The notes under the pieces: model-generated | What the model saw: the letters and a program-made list of their open reading frames with translations, nothing else | What the model was told of the DNA's origin: nothing | Databases searched by the model: none | In this document: positions 1 to 12,380 of the stretch, in pieces | Position numbering within the stretch: position 1 is the stretch's first letter | How the letters are laid out: every line of letters starts with the position of its first letter | Origin: Eutreptiella sp. 'Long Island Sound 2002' | Taxonomy: Eukaryota > Euglenozoa > Euglenophyceae > Eutreptiales > Eutreptiaceae | NCBI GenBank assembly: GCA_964036045.1 | Contig: OZ038379.1 | Span: 82,298,562-82,362,561, forward strand | DNA length: 64,000 nt | Direction: 5' to 3' | Translations under genes and position numbers: made by a program

Positions 1-870
1 ATGACCTAACGACCATTGGTATCCATTTGGGCATCCGCAAAAACCACATGGCCATTTGGAAACTCACATTCCGGACGCAAACCGTCCTGTCCACCTCAAC
101 AAGGTCGGATCACTTGACATTGCAACAAAACGCAAAAATCGACCTATCACGGGGATGGCATGTCCTTTTGCAAGCGCCTCCCGTGCACCCGCAACGGTGC
201 ACCATGAAAAACTAAGCGTGCCCACGCAACACGTCCGTTGCTAGCCAATTGAAGGTCACAAGTGCAAGAAAAGTAGCCCAACCATGACTGCATCATCATC
301 CAAACTGCAATTGTCCGATAATGCAACATCGTTTACATTCGTGGGGGGTTGGCCGGAAAAATTGTGCCATGCGCCGTAGCCGATCGGTTGACGGATGTTC
401 AACATTGCCGTTGGTATACTCATTGAAAAGTTGTGTAATATGCACGGTGTCCCCATTGGGGCAGTTGAGATAGGCCTAATTCCGGTTAGAACCATGCCAA
501 CACAGCCACAATTCGAAGGAACAAGCATCGGTGGGATCGCTATCCTCCATTATTTTGGTGTCCGCGGCGGCCCCAGAAATGCATCTTCTTTGTCCAACAC
601 AAGCGGTGCACCACATGGTTTCAAAAGGGTTGCACCGCTTTTGGAAAGAGATTCAAAGAGATTGTGCGCAGATGAGCCAATTTGCGGGTGTTGCTCAATG
701 ATGGTTGTGGCACGTGTTGTACCACTTTCCTGAGACTTTTCGAGATCAACACTTTGTACACGACAATCTGCAGTGTACTGAAGTGGAGTCAATCGATGTG
801 TGGCGGAGCGCTCATGCCGCTTGCATCAATCAAGATATGTCAAAAAAAAATGTCTTCGATGTCCAAAATG
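1..870. other. No recognisable gene
   Basis: I see no ORF with protein-like composition, no splice-bounded exon and no RNA gene here. The sequence is of ordinary complexity without strong repeats. Confidence 0.4.
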
Positions 871-875
871 CAAGC

Positions 876-1345
876 CGTCCCCCACAAAGGGGACAAAATT
901 AGAAATGGCTGCCTCACTCTTGCCTTCTCGGGGACCCACAAGTGGGCAAAATTGCTTCTGTCACCCCTGTCATCTCGGGGGTCCCCAACAAAGGGGACAA
1001 AATCAAAATTGGTTTTCTCACCCCTGCCTTCTCTCGGGCCACAAGTGGGCGGCATTGCTACGTCACGCCTGCGTTCTCGGGGGTCCCGAACAAAGAGGAC
1101 AAAATCAAAATTGGATGCCTCACCCGTGCCTTCTAGAGGGCCCAGGAGTTGGCGGAATTGCTACGTCACCCCTATATTCCAGGGGATCCCCAAAAATGGG
1201 GATAAAATCAAAAGTAGCTACCTCACCCGTGCCTGCTTGGGGGCCCACCGTTGGGCACTATTGCTGCATAACCCCTATGTTCTCGGGGTTCCCCAGCAGA
1301 GGGGACAAAATCAAAAGTGGTTGCATTGGGGGCAAGGAGAAAAGT
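876..1345. repeat. Minisatellite, ~101-106 bp unit, about 4.5 copies
   Basis: The phrase TCCCCAACAAAGGGGACAAAA recurs with small changes near 876, 982, 1083, 1187 and 1290, each time followed by a segment rich in CACCCCTGCCTTCTCGGGG. The units are diverged, so this is an old array. ORFs running through it are a by-product of the repeat. Confidence 0.85.
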
Positions 1346-3998
1346 TTGGATGTGCGGCCCAAAAGAATACCACCACAAAAAAATTCGCTGAAATGGTGTG
1401 CTTGCGGCACAAAACACCCTTAAACCCGCCCCACAGACCTTTTTTTTCAAAAAAGGAATGGGTTTTGCAAAAAACCCCCACGGTATTGGATTTTTGAGAC
1501 ACCCCTCCTGGCGTCCCAGATATCGTAACCACTGGAGAACATAATTTTGTACCACAAAAACCTTATACTAGGGAGGAAAAGTGTTGCATTCTTGCTGCAC
1601 ATCGATCACCAACTCCAAAGTCTTTGCCCCAAGCACAGTACAGGCCACTCAACACGTGACAGAAAAACGGGTGTTTGGAGCATATGCCACGGACATCGTG
1701 AAAGGTCAAATTCAAACCGATGCAAGGGTGCACCTTTATCACATGGTCTGTGTGGCCATTGCTTGCAATAGCATGTGTGAAGCCACAAAACAATAATGCG
1801 GGTGGAGATCTCATGCACATGCTAATGGGCAACGAACGGTGGATATCATGGTAAACAAAGGATATTGTATTGTACAAACAAAGATCAATGCACAACGACT
1901 TACATGGTGAAAGACGGCACATCTGTAGCTTAGCGTGCAACCACTACTTTGAGAACGCAATTTTCGTTGCTTGGTCAGCACCGCAAAGGATGTATGGAAC
2001 GTCATAAGCGCGTATGCACCACTGTTGACCATGACCTTTGCAATCACCTTTACAATTGTAGACATGTGGTGCACATACTAAAGTAGCAGGGCTGCGGTTG
2101 GTCTCCCTTCAATTGCGAAGAGCAAAATATCGCAAACCACAACGCATTGACACCAACGGAACAAGCACGTTGTATTATGTGCGAAGGAGTTGCTGAAGCT
2201 GGCACTTGCAAAGGTCTAGAGCAATGAGGAGTCCATAGGAAGGCTGCAAATGAAAATTGTAGGTGGGGGTATGAGGGTAGGGCGCATGAGAGTACGCCGC
2301 GGATGGACAGACAAAGTGCGAGCACTAACAAATGCGTTGACTTATTAACCTTTTGATGACATTTGATTACACACCGCTGCACGCCTGCAAACGGGGTGAA
2401 AGTACAAAAACAAGAGTGTTGGACATGTATTCGAAGCCCAGAAAAACATTGCGAGAAAAACATTGTGAATGTAGTGTGCTAGCACTTCACTATGTAAAGC
2501 GCAACATGCACGAAACCCTACTAATTGATGTGTAAAAGCTTGATTTGCCATTGCCGAGCTAAACACAACTACCCAGCGGCGCCAAACCGAGTACAATTGC
2601 CAATGACACCCTCCACAACACATTGTAGTTCAAACATCGCCCAGAGGCGATGAAAGGAGGTACCATATAATCTACACACAATGTTGTTTTTGCTGTTTCA
2701 CCTACCAAACATTGCGGTTCACCCGTGCCCTCGACAACAACAATAAGCAAAAACAGTCATGTTGTACACGACAAAAAGGGATGATGGAGGTTGTTGGCGG
2801 GAACCCCAAAAGGCGCCACAACATACCTTGCAATCACACATAACCGAGTGCAGCATTGACCCATTCCATCTCTGCAACAAGATTCCTTTTCCGAGGTAGC
2901 TTTGAGTGTAAACCTCAATTAAACGTGCTTCTGGCCCGAATGCCGAAAAGGTGCACAATGAAAAAAAGGTGTGATACATAGCCTTGCAACAATATTTTTT
3001 CTATGTGCCACACACCATAAACCATGGGGCAGTGTATCGGCGTGGAAATCCTTGATATGGAAACTGGCAGAGGACATATTTTGTGCCAAAGTCCAAAAAA
3101 ATTTATACTAGGGAGGGAAAATGTTGCATTGTTGGTGTATGTCAATAACCAACTGTAAAATCTTTGTCACACAACTAGGGAGAGAGAAAAGGAGTGTTTG
3201 AACCATAGGCTAAGGACACCCGTCCGCTTCACATCTAGAGCGGACACAGAACATCCTTCAAGCGAAAGGAGCCCTGCTAGGCAGGCGACTTCGACATTAG
3301 TTGCCAACAGAGGATGTCAGTTAACAACTTCTCTTGCAAAGTCGGCCTATCCGGAAAATCTACACACCACTTCGGCGTCACCAATTGCCCCTCCCTCCCT
3401 CCCGAGTGGCAATATGCAAAATCAAGTAGTGTACGTGAAGTAGATGCCATGATTCGGTTCTCCAACTACACACAAATTTCGTAAACACCCATGCTAAATG
3501 AATATATTATGGTGGTTTTTAACGAACAGACCACGGAATTTCACTAAAGGGGGTGTTTACGTACTACTATTGTTACCCCTTGATTCCAAAGTCATCACAC
3601 AACACAGCTCTACGGCGGCAGTAATTAACATGAAAAACAAGGTGCATTCGATGATTAAGAGAGGCACCACCAAAGCATACACCTGTATTTCCTATCTTAA
3701 TGAAGCTGGCCGAAATTTGGCCCATCTTTTTGAAAAACATGAAAATAGATAGGCTTATTGACCAAAACAAGCCCAACTGGCGGAAATTCCGGCTACGCCC
3801 GTCACAGGTGGCCCGTCTCCTCGCTTTTCGACGCGACTCCCCCTCCCCCCCAGTAGAAGTGGGCCAAAGGCCCCTGGGGGGGGGGGGCTTTTGGGGGGGG
3901 ACGCTAGCCGCCGAGGAGGGCTTTTCTAAGGCATTGGGTAGAAAAGCTTCAGCGGACATGAGGGTAGCAAGGGGGTACCGGGTACGGCCCGGAAATCC
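1346..3998. other. No gene recognised; dispersed repeats
   Basis: There is no convincing coding sequence. Two segments resemble each other in direct orientation (about 1560-1630 and 3100-3170, sharing TATACTAGGGAGG and TGTTGCATT). The segment at about 2905-3035 recurs inverted at about 4955-5070. These look like remnants of unclassified repeats. Confidence 0.45.
2905..3035 (-). repeat. Dispersed repeat, inverted mate at 4955-5070
   Basis: Reading this stretch on the minus strand gives the same order of words as 4955-5070 on the plus strand: CATGGTTTATGGTGTGTGGC, then AATATTGTTGCAAGGCTAT, then a TCATTGTGCACCTTTTCGGC-like end. The pair is diverged and spaced about 2 kb apart. Confidence 0.6.
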
Positions 3999-4261
3999 AT
4001 GTGCCTCGTCGTCGGAGGGCCGCCGCAAATTTCCGACGCCCCTGCCCTCGTAGCCAGCAGCAACGGGAGTTCCGCATCTTCCGAAGATGGTAGTAGCTCC
4101 TCTTCTTCCTCATCTTCCTCCTCTTCTACCTCCTCTTCCGAGGTGGATGTTCGCCCCAAAAAGAAAGCTTTGCCCGGCAAGGGCACAAAGCGGCCCATCA
4201 CGACTCCCAAGCAAAGTGCTACGAAGCGATGCACGGTGAAGACACCAGGGCGCAAGAAGTA
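3999..4261 (+). CDS. Ser-rich acidic ORF with Lys/Arg-rich C-terminus (partial, hypothetical)
   Basis: An 87-residue open frame ends in TAG. It has a run of about 20 Ser residues mixed with Glu/Asp, then a basic tail ending in GRKK. I do not recognise a family. An acidic, disordered stretch followed by a Lys-rich end also occurs at the C-terminus of the transposon gene at 54.1-56.8 kb, so this could be the last exon of a similar mobile-element gene. Poly-G and poly-C tracts just upstream (3860-3900) make the 5' extent unreadable. Alternatively the frame is a chance product of a (TCC/TCT)n tract. Confidence 0.35.
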
Positions 4262-5693
4262 GGCGGAGCTACACACACACACACGACACAAACTGATACC
4301 TCCTCCACCCTCTACACCTCCTCGCTCTCCCTCTCCTTCCCTTGTAGGAGCATGCACACTAGGACCGGAAGGCCCACACAATGGCGCGGGGAGGGAGGCC
4401 TCGCCCGCCGTAGCCTTCAGGGTCCCCCGAGTTGCATCGTCTGACTAGTGTAGTCACACACACACACCCTTTCTTTTATGCCTTCACCTTAATGTATTTC
4501 TCACCGCATGGTGTATTTCTAACCCCATGGTGCATTCCGAACCCCATGACCGCCCTTGATGCGTTGGAACCCCATGCTGCAATTGTAACCCCATGGTGCA
4601 TTTTGAACCCCATGACCGCCTCGGAGACCCACAGTCCCGAGGTTTTCGGTACCCATTGCCACAAACACCCAAGCCAAAGAAACACTACCGTAGATGTTGG
4701 CACCGGCGGTGCGGATTGTGGGATCGCATTTGGGCTGCATAGCCAACTGTTTGGAGGTGCCCGACACTATGCATTTCACTTGGTGTGGTGTTGGTGGGGG
4801 GGGATTCGGGGGGCCCGGGGGCCCTTCCCAGGCGATACCCCCTCAAACCCCCCCCCAAACCCCCCTTTTTTAAATGTGGCTTGGGGGGGGGGGTTGAAGC
4901 AGGATATCCGATTTCCGAGAACCCCCCCCCTGTCCGGGTGCAGGCTTTAGTGCACTGCCCCATGGTTGATGGAGTGTGGCGCACAAACAAATATTGTTGC
5001 AAGGCTATTTATTATACATTGGTTTCATCGTGCACCTTTCCCGCATTCGGGCCACAAGCACGTGAAATTGACACGATGGCGGCGACCGCAGTGGCTGTGG
5101 GCAGGGAGGGGCCCAGCTGGGCGTCCCCGCGGAGGCCACAGGCGAACCGGCCCCCGTATGTGAGGGAGACCCAGTGGCCTCTAGCGGAGTAAGGGTGAAA
5201 GGGAGTGGGGCGGGGAGTTAAGGGGGATGGAGGCGGAGCGGGTTGTGGTTGTGATTGTGGTGAGCACAAGTCCAAGGGAGGTACCAATTGGGTCTCTTCC
5301 AGCCATTTTGCTACACTGGGTTGGGAGTTTCACTACAGCTACACTTCCTTATGACTTGTGACTCAGAGCGTAGATGTTAAGATTATGGCAGTCACACCAA
5401 TCAAACCTGCACAGCTGCATGCTGTTGCCACACTGCCACGCACTCTCCCATAAGCCATCCATAAGCCATCGTTTGGTCACTCTTTTTTGCGACAGAAGCC
5501 ACGTATTGTCTTTGATGTGATCTCAGCCTCCTGTGCTGGTGTGTGTTGGAGAACAGCTACAGACAGATGCTGTTTTTTTTCACTTGCAAAATGTCTTTGG
5601 GCCCAGCAGTTTGCGCATCCCCAGAGACACCCTGCTCTGCCCTTGAAGGTCTGCCCCGTTCTCAAACCCACAACCGCCCTACCTCACTGCCAG
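4262..5693. other. No gene recognised; short local repeats and G/C tracts
   Basis: Between 4500 and 4620 the words ACCCCATGGTGCATT and ACCCCATGACCGCC alternate in a small local repeat. At 4790-4930 there are long G and C runs able to pair with each other. The segment 4955-5070 is the inverted mate of 2905-3035. No coding exon is apparent before 5694. Confidence 0.45.
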
Positions 5694-5816
5694 GAGTTGC
5701 AGGAGAAGGAGGGGCTTCTTTCATCTGCCACAAATGATATGTTGGAGATGCAAAAGAAATTGACGCTTCTGGACTGCGAACACCGGAGTATGGTGGCCCA
5801 AGTGTCGCGATCTCAA
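5694..5816 (+). CDS. Coiled-coil protein exon (internal, phase 0-0)
   Basis: A 123-base open segment is bounded by a consensus acceptor (CACTGCCAG before 5694) and a GTGTGTGCC donor after 5816. It encodes 41 residues beginning ELQEKEGLLSS, rich in Leu, Gln, Glu and Lys with heptad-like spacing, as in a coiled coil. Both boundaries fall between codons. The exon at 6601-6714 has the same character and phase, so I infer one multi-exon gene on the plus strand. The family is unknown. The exon is inferred from splice signals and composition only. Confidence 0.5.
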
Positions 5817-6600
5817 GTGTGTGCCTCCAGAGCAGCATTTTGCTTCAGGGTGGGTCTACATCCCGGAAGGAACTGGGAGTGAGGGTGCTGATGCCAAAGA
5901 GCTAACATTTTTTTGTGTACCGAATTGACCTCAAGTTTTGGGCCTGCTCAGTGTATTTCACACTTCTCCCGAGGACAGGTTTGCTGATGTTGGTGGGTAC
6001 GTTGGCCATGGTCCATGGAGAAAGGGAACTAAGGCAGGAGTAGGTACTTGCAATTCTGCACGAGCTGCGCTGCCAGAAACATCAACGCGGTTCTGGGAGG
6101 CGGGTGTTTCCACCACTGGATGTGACCCAACCGTCTGCCGGATGTGTCCCGATTGTCCTGCTGCAGGTTTGTACCTTCTGTTTCAACCAGTGATCGGTGA
6201 CTATTCCCTATGGTGGTCATTGTTGTTAGTACCTCCATTTCTTAGAAACACCACAGTGCCAAACATGGCGCGACCCTGCACACCCTTGCAAACACACACG
6301 ACGACTCCAACCTGCATTCACGTGGCCAGATGAGCAGCGCAAGATAGCAGGCGTGCCCATAGAAACAGACCAGCAGGGCATGGCAAAACAGGCGGAATGG
6401 AGAACAGGGCATAGTGATGGGCAAAGTGGAGGTGCAGGGCATGGGTGAGAGGACAGAAGTACCGCAAAAGTTCGAATCTTTTCTGGACCTGAGTTGCGTT
6501 GCTGGGCGGCCCTCTTCAAGTGTTGCAGTGTGGCAGTGGTGGTGTGCTGTCACAAGCCCTCGCTAGCTAGTCCGTGACAATCCCATAGATTGCTGCGCAG
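5817..6600 (+). other. Probable intron between coiled-coil exons
   Basis: The segment starts GTGTGTGCC and ends TGCTGCGCAG, linking two phase-0 coiled-coil exons. No other exon-like segment is evident inside it, though a short one could be missed. Confidence 0.4.
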
Positions 6601-6714
6601 GAGGCGGAGAGCCACTTGCAGCGCATCATGAAGGAGCGTATGGAGCTTTCAATGCAATTGAGTATGCACGATGAGGTCAAGCAGAAGGCGGGACAGCAGC
6701 AGGATAAGGAGCGG
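6601..6714 (+). CDS. Coiled-coil protein exon (internal, phase 0-0)
   Basis: 114 bases, 38 residues starting EAESHLQRIMKERMEL and ending GQQQDKER, flanked by acceptor TGCTGCGCAG and donor GTGTGTGG. Charged and Leu/Met residues follow a heptad-like pattern with no Pro, typical of coiled coil. It is in phase with the exon at 5694-5816 and reads in the same direction, so the two are probably consecutive exons. Gene identity is not recognisable. Further exons must lie outside or in the repeat array downstream. Confidence 0.55.
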
Positions 6715-8096
6715 GTGTGTGGCCCCACTGCAATCATTGCATTTCCTTTGTGTGCGTATGGGTGCCTTTTCCACACACCCATACAAAATTTTTTCTGGGT
6801 TCCTGGATCTGCACGGCGGTGGGGGTGCGACTGAGGCTGTCCCAGCAGTTCTCCTTTCCTACTCTTTCCCTTCTTGGGGCAAGGGAAACAATTGCAGCAG
6901 ACTGGTCACCAACGGGGCCCGACCATGGGATTCAGAGACCAACAAAAGGCAGCACAACCAGGACAGCGATAAGCACTGTAGACAGAGGAGTGGTGACCAC
7001 TGTTGAACAGAGCAACACACAAGAGCTTCTAGTTGCGGTTCACTTGTGTTTATGTGTGTGTGTGTGTGTGTGTGAGCGCACGCGGGCGTGTGTGTGTGGC
7101 CCCTCCATTCTCACTTTGGAGGCAGCACAAAAGGGATGCCCCGGTGCAACTTTCACCGGAGTTTTGGAAAACAGGCTGCCATAGACAGACAGGTGGATTT
7201 CACACATCGCGTCGGCGGCAGCCTGGTTACAGGTGGCCCTGTTGTGTGGCTACAGAAGAGAACATGCTGTGCAAGCGATGCACAAAGGTATACATACAGC
7301 ATATGCAACCTGACTGCCCGACACCTAAGGTACAGGTACAGCAAGAGCTGTGTACTCCTTGGTTTTTCATCGTCCCTCCAAGCCTTGTGCTACAGCTGCA
7401 AGATTGCAACAACCGAAAAAAGGTTTCCAGAAAAAAGGTTTCGAGAAAGACAACAGGAAAAGTTTGTGGGATTTGATGGTACAGGGCATCGCAGGCACCT
7501 AGTGTGAAGATATTCAGTGTTTCGAGACTCTGCACTCTTGTTTCACATCGGCAGATTGTGTATGTTTGTCCGTTGGGGACCGGTGCAATTTAGTATGTAG
7601 ACACCGGGGACTGTTGATTGTTGGGGGTTGGGGGTATGTAGGTAGGTACACAGTAAAGTATGATGACAGAGGTATTGTGGCTCAGTCCTAGGCGGTTTTG
7701 GCCTCTGGTGGCCAGGGCTAAGCCGCTGGTGGGTAGTATCATGGTTGTTTCTTGCCCGAGTTTCTATCTTTGCTCTATGCGATGTGTTTGGCGTCATTAA
7801 TCCAAAAATGCCATGAATGCCTGCTTGACCCGCTTGACCTCAAACAGAACCTATGAATCCCGCTGGGCTTTTGGCTTGCTTGCAGTGAGGTGTAAGTGAT
7901 TATCACACAGATTTGTCTACTTACGCACGAACCAAAGGGTCATGGAGGAGTTGTGTGCTGTTAATGGACTTTCTCTATACCTCCACATCACTCCTTGCTC
8001 CAAAAAGGCGCCCCATCGTCTTGTAGTCACATGCTCCCAATGTTTCATGGCTAACGAGATCTGAGCACTTGGCTGCAAGTGCCTACTTGTTGCGTG

Positions 8097-8130
<34 letters not shown>

Positions 8131-8134
8131 CAAG

Positions 8135-8251
8135 GTTCAAAATTGGAGGATCAAGCGAACAATCCCACCGAGTGGACTCATAAAGAAGAGAGGTTGTTGG
8201 ATCAAGCGCGTGTGAAAGACACACATGAAGCACTGCAATTTTCAGCAATTG
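8135..8251 (+). CDS. Coiled-coil exon, copy 1 of 3 (phase 1-1)
   Basis: A 117-base open segment lies between a (GT)n-TTTCAAG acceptor and a consensus GTAAGC donor. It encodes a Glu/Gln/Lys/Leu-rich peptide (SKLEDQANNPTEWTHKEE at its start) of the same style as the upstream coiled-coil exons. It begins with the last two bases of a codon and ends with the first base of the next, so the exon is symmetric and can be repeated without breaking the frame. At least one further exon must join the phase-0 exon at 6601-6714 to this phase-1 exon. I could not place it. Confidence 0.5.
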
Positions 8252-9561
8252 GTAAGCTAGTCAAAAAGCAAGCGTGATTGTCTAGCCAACAATGCAAGCA
8301 CATCAGGAGTGGGGTTGGGGGTGAGGGGGGGGGCTACTCCTCGGGGTTGGAACCCAACTAATCCCCCCCGCCCATTCCGGTGTTACCCTCCCGCCAGGCG
8401 TCCGCACGCCTAACGGGAGGCGCCCTCCCCCGAGCAGGCTTGGCCTTGGGGTTGAGACGGGCATCCTCAGCCTCTCAGAGTGAGGAAAGCGAGCGCAAAG
8501 GCGTATGTGTGCACAAGGACCCGCTCAAGAGTCCTACCAACACAAGATTCGGGAGGCAACAATCACACACAAAAGAGCAGCCAGGCAAACTACATCAGTG
8601 GCACCGGTGCAGCTTTCACTGGAGTTTCGGAAAACAGGCTGCCATAGACAGACAGGTGGATTTCGCACATCGCGTCGGCGGCAGCCTGGTTACAGGTGGC
8701 CCTGTTGTGTGGCTATAGAAGAGAACATGCTGTGCAAGCGATGCACAAAGGTATACATACAGCATATGCAACTTGCCTGCCCGACACCTGAGGTATAGGT
8801 ACAGCAAGAGCTGTGTACTCCTTGGTTTTTCATCGTCCCTCCAAGCCTTGTGCTACAGCTGCAAGATTGCAACAACCGAAAGAAGGTTTCCAGAAAAAAG
8901 GTTTCGAGAAAGACAACAGGAAAAGTTTGCGGGATTTGATGGTACAGGGCATCACAGGCACCTAGTGTGAAGATATTCAGTGTTTCGAGACTCTGCACTC
9001 TTGTTTCACATCGGCAGATTGTGTATGTTTGTCCATTGGGGACCGGTGCAATTTAGTATGCAGACACCGGGGACTGTTGATTGTTGGGGGTTGGGGGTAT
9101 GTAGGTAGGTACACAGTAAAGTATGATGACAGAGGTATTGTGGCCCAGTCCTAGGCGGTTTTGGCCTCTGGTGGCCAGGGCTAAGCCGCTGGTGGGCAGT
9201 ATCATGGTTGTTTCTTGCCCGAGTTTCTATCTTTGCTCTATGCGATGTGTTTGGCGTCATTAATCCAAAAATGCCATGAATGCCTGCTTGACCCGCTTGA
9301 CCTCAAACAGAACCTATGAATCCCGCTGGGCTTTTGGCTTGCTGGCAGTGAGGTGTAAGTGATTATCACACAGATTTGTCTACTTACGCACGAGCCAAAG
9401 GGTCATTGAGGAGTTGTGTGCTGTTAATGGACTTTCTCTATACCTCCACATCACTCCTTGCTCCAAAAAGGCGCCCCATCGTCTTGTAGTCACATGCTCC
9501 CAATGTTTCATGGCTAACGAGATCTGAGCACTTGGCTGCAAGTGCCTACTTGTTGCGTGAC

Positions 9562-9597
<36 letters not shown>

Positions 9598-9601
9598 CAA
9601 G

Positions 9602-9718
9602 GTTCAAAATTGGAGGATCAAGCGAACAATCCCACCGAGTGGACTCATAAAGAAGAGAGGTTGTTGGATCAAGCGCGTGTGAAAGACACACATGAAGCAC
9701 TGCAATTTTCAGCAATTG
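9602..9718 (+). CDS. Coiled-coil exon, copy 2 of 3 (donor site changed)
   Basis: This is the same 117-base exon in the second tandem unit, with the acceptor TTTCAAG intact. At the 3' end the donor reads TTAAGC where copies 1 and 3 read GTAAGC, so the GT needed for splicing is lost. If real, this copy would be skipped or read through into the intron. Confidence 0.45.
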
Positions 9719-11062
9719 TTAAGCTAGTCAAAAAGCAAGCGTGATGGTCTAGCCAACAATGCAAGCACATCAGGAGTGGGGGTGGGGGGGGGGGGGGGGG
9801 CTACTCCTCGGGGTTGGAACCCAACTAATCCCCCCCGCCCATTCCGGTGTTACCCTCCCGTCAGGCGTCCGCACGCCTAACGGGAGGCGCCCTCCCCCGA
9901 GCAGGCTTGTCCTTGGGGTTGAGACGGGCATCCTCAGCCTCTCAAAGTGAGGAAAGCGAGCGCAAAGGCGTATGTGTGCACAAGGACCCGCTCAAGAGTC
10001 CTACCAACACAAGATTCGGGAGGCAACAATCACACACAAAAGAGCAGCCAGGCAAACTACATCAGTGGCACCGGTGCAGCTTTCACCGGGGTTTTGGAAA
10101 ACAGGCTGCCATAGACGGACAGGTGGATTTCACACATCGCGTCGGCGGCAGCCTGGTTACAGGTGGCCCTGTTGTGTGGCTATAGAAGAGAACATGCTGT
10201 GCAAGCGATGCACAAAGGTATACATACAGCATATGCAACTTGCCTGCCCGACACCTGAGGTATAGGTACAGCAAGAGCTGTGTACTCCTTGGTTTTTCAT
10301 CGTCCCTCCAAGCCTTGTGCTACAGCTGCAAGATTGCAACAACCGAAAGAAGGTTTCCATAAAAAAGGTTTCGAGAAAGACAACAGGAAAAGTTTGTGGG
10401 ATTTGATGGTACAGGGCATCGCAGGCACCTAGTGTGAAGATATTCAGTGTTTCGAGACTCTGCACTCTTGTTTCACATCGGCAGATTGTGTATGTTTGTC
10501 CATTGGGTACCGGTGCAATTTAGTATGCAGACACCGGGGACTGTTGATTGTTGGGGGTTGGGGGTATGTAGGTAGGTACACAGTAAAGTATGATGACAAA
10601 GGTATTGTGGCCCAGTCCTAGGCGGTTTTGGCCTCTGGTGGCCAGGGCTAAGCCGCTGGTGGGCAGTATCATGGTTGTTTCTTGCCCGAGTTTCTATCTT
10701 TGCTCTATGCAATGTGTTTGGCGTCATTAATCCAAAAATGCCATGAATGCCTGCTGGACCCGCTTGACCTCAAACAGAACCTATGAATCCCGCTGGGCTT
10801 TTGGCTTGCTTGCAGTGAGGTGTAAGTGATTATCACACAGATTTGTCTACTTACGCACGAACCAAAGGGTCATGGAGGAGTTGTGTGCTGTTAATGGACT
10901 TTCTCTATACCTCCACATCACTCCTTGCTCCAAAAAGGCGCCCCATCGTCTTGTAGTCACATGCTCCCAATGTTTCATGGCTAACGAGATCTGAGCACTT
11001 GGCTGCAAGTGCCTACTTGTTGCGTGACATATGTGTGTGTGTGTGTGTGTGTGTGTTTCAAG

Positions 11063-11179
11063 GTTCAAAATTGGAGGATCAAGCGAACAATCCCACCGAG
11101 TGGACTCATAAAGAAGAGAAGTTGTTGGATCAAGCGCGTGTGAAAGACACACATGAAGCACTGCAATTTTCAGCAATTG
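11063..11179 (+). CDS. Coiled-coil exon, copy 3 of 3 (phase 1-1)
   Basis: Third copy of the 117-base exon, with both the TTTCAAG acceptor and the GTAAGC donor preserved. It differs from copy 1 by very few residues (one Glu-Arg to Glu-Lys change). Where the gene continues after this exon cannot be seen. Confidence 0.5.
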
Positions 11180-11526
11180 GTAAGCTAGTCAAAAAGCAAG
11201 CGTGATTGTCTAGCCAACAATGCAAGCACATCAGGAGTGGGGGGGGGGGGGGGGCTACTCCTCGGGGTTGGAACCCAACTAATCCCCCCCGCCCATTCCG
11301 GTGTTACCCTCCCGCCAGGCGTCCGCACGCCTAACGGGAGGCGCCCTCCCCCGAGCAGGCTTGTCCTTGGGGTTGAGACGGGCATCCTCAGCCTCTCAGA
11401 GTGAGGCAAGCGAGCGCAAAGGCGTATGTGTGCACAAGGACCCGCTCAAGAGTCCTACCAACACAAGATTCGGGAGGCAATAATCACACACAAAAGAGCA
11501 GCCAAGCAAACTACATTAGTGGCACC

Positions 11527-11800
11527 CTACCCAGCAAGTGTTCCCAAACTGCATGGCAGGTGGCACCATAACAACATGGTGGGTGAGTAGAGCCAAGACA
11601 CCTGGGCATCCAACGCTGAGCAAGTACTACTTGTGCAAGGAGGGTGTCCTTTGAGCCAGTGCAGTGTATACCTGCACGCAACGTGACACAAGAAATGGGC
11701 CACACATGAGCGACATGAGCACCACGCAAAGCGTGCCATAAATTAGCCCAACGTAGTGCGCTGTTCGAACGCTAGCCCTTGCAGCATGAACACTGTAACC
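11527..11800. other. No gene recognised
   Basis: Unique sequence between the 1.46-kb tandem array and the 110-bp minisatellite, without a recognisable exon. Confidence 0.4.
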
Positions 11801-11804
11801 ACCG

Positions 11805-12380
11805 GGCTACCGCACTTTGGTTCCAGAGCCCCAATAGTCCCTTGATTGCTAACGGGACCGGGTAATAGCTGCAGTGAGTACGGCACCGACTGCATCATTA
11901 ACAATGCAGCCACAAGGCTCCTGCACTTTCTCTGCAGAGCCTCAACATTCCTCTGATTGGTAAGGGCACTAGGATACAACTATAGTGACCGCCACACCAT
12001 GAACAGCATGAACAATGTAGCCAAAAGACTGCTGCACCTTGGCTGCAAAGCCCCAGCATTCCTCTTGTTGGTAGCAGGACGAGGATACCACTGTAGTGAC
12101 CGCCGCACCATGAACAGCATGAACAACGCAGCCACAAGGTGGCTGCAATTACGTACAGAGCCCCAATAGTTCCTTGAGGGGTAACAGGACTGGCGTGTGG
12201 CTGCCTTGTGAGCAGTGCAGCGACATGGCAGTGCACTTTGGCTGCAGAGCCCCAATAGTCCCCGGACTGGTAACGGGACTAGGGTGTAGCTGCAGTGATT
12301 ATAGCCCCGGCTGCATTGTCAGAAGTGCAGCCACATGGCTGGCGCATTTTTGCTGCACCGCCACAATAGTCCCTGGGTAT
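11805..12380. repeat. Degenerate minisatellite, ~110-bp unit
   Basis: AGAGCCCCAATAGTCCC-like words recur near 11823, 11936, 12047, 12156, 12245 and 12357 (spacing 113, 111, 109, 89, 112). Each is preceded by a GCAGCCACAAGG..CTGCA segment. A further weak copy lies near 12960. The array is old and frame-scrambled. Confidence 0.8.

Larger units (their letters stand above)
7141..11526. repeat. Three tandem copies of a ~1.46-kb unit
   Basis: Units begin at CCGGTGC at 7141, 8604 and 10071, and the array stops near 11525, giving periods of about 1463, 1467 and 1454 bases. The copies differ by scattered single bases and by the length of a (GT)n tract (near 8100, 9565 and 11033) and a G tract. They are similar enough to be a recent duplication. 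Each unit carries one 117-base exon of the coiled-coil gene, near 8135, 9602 and 11063. Confidence 0.93.
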
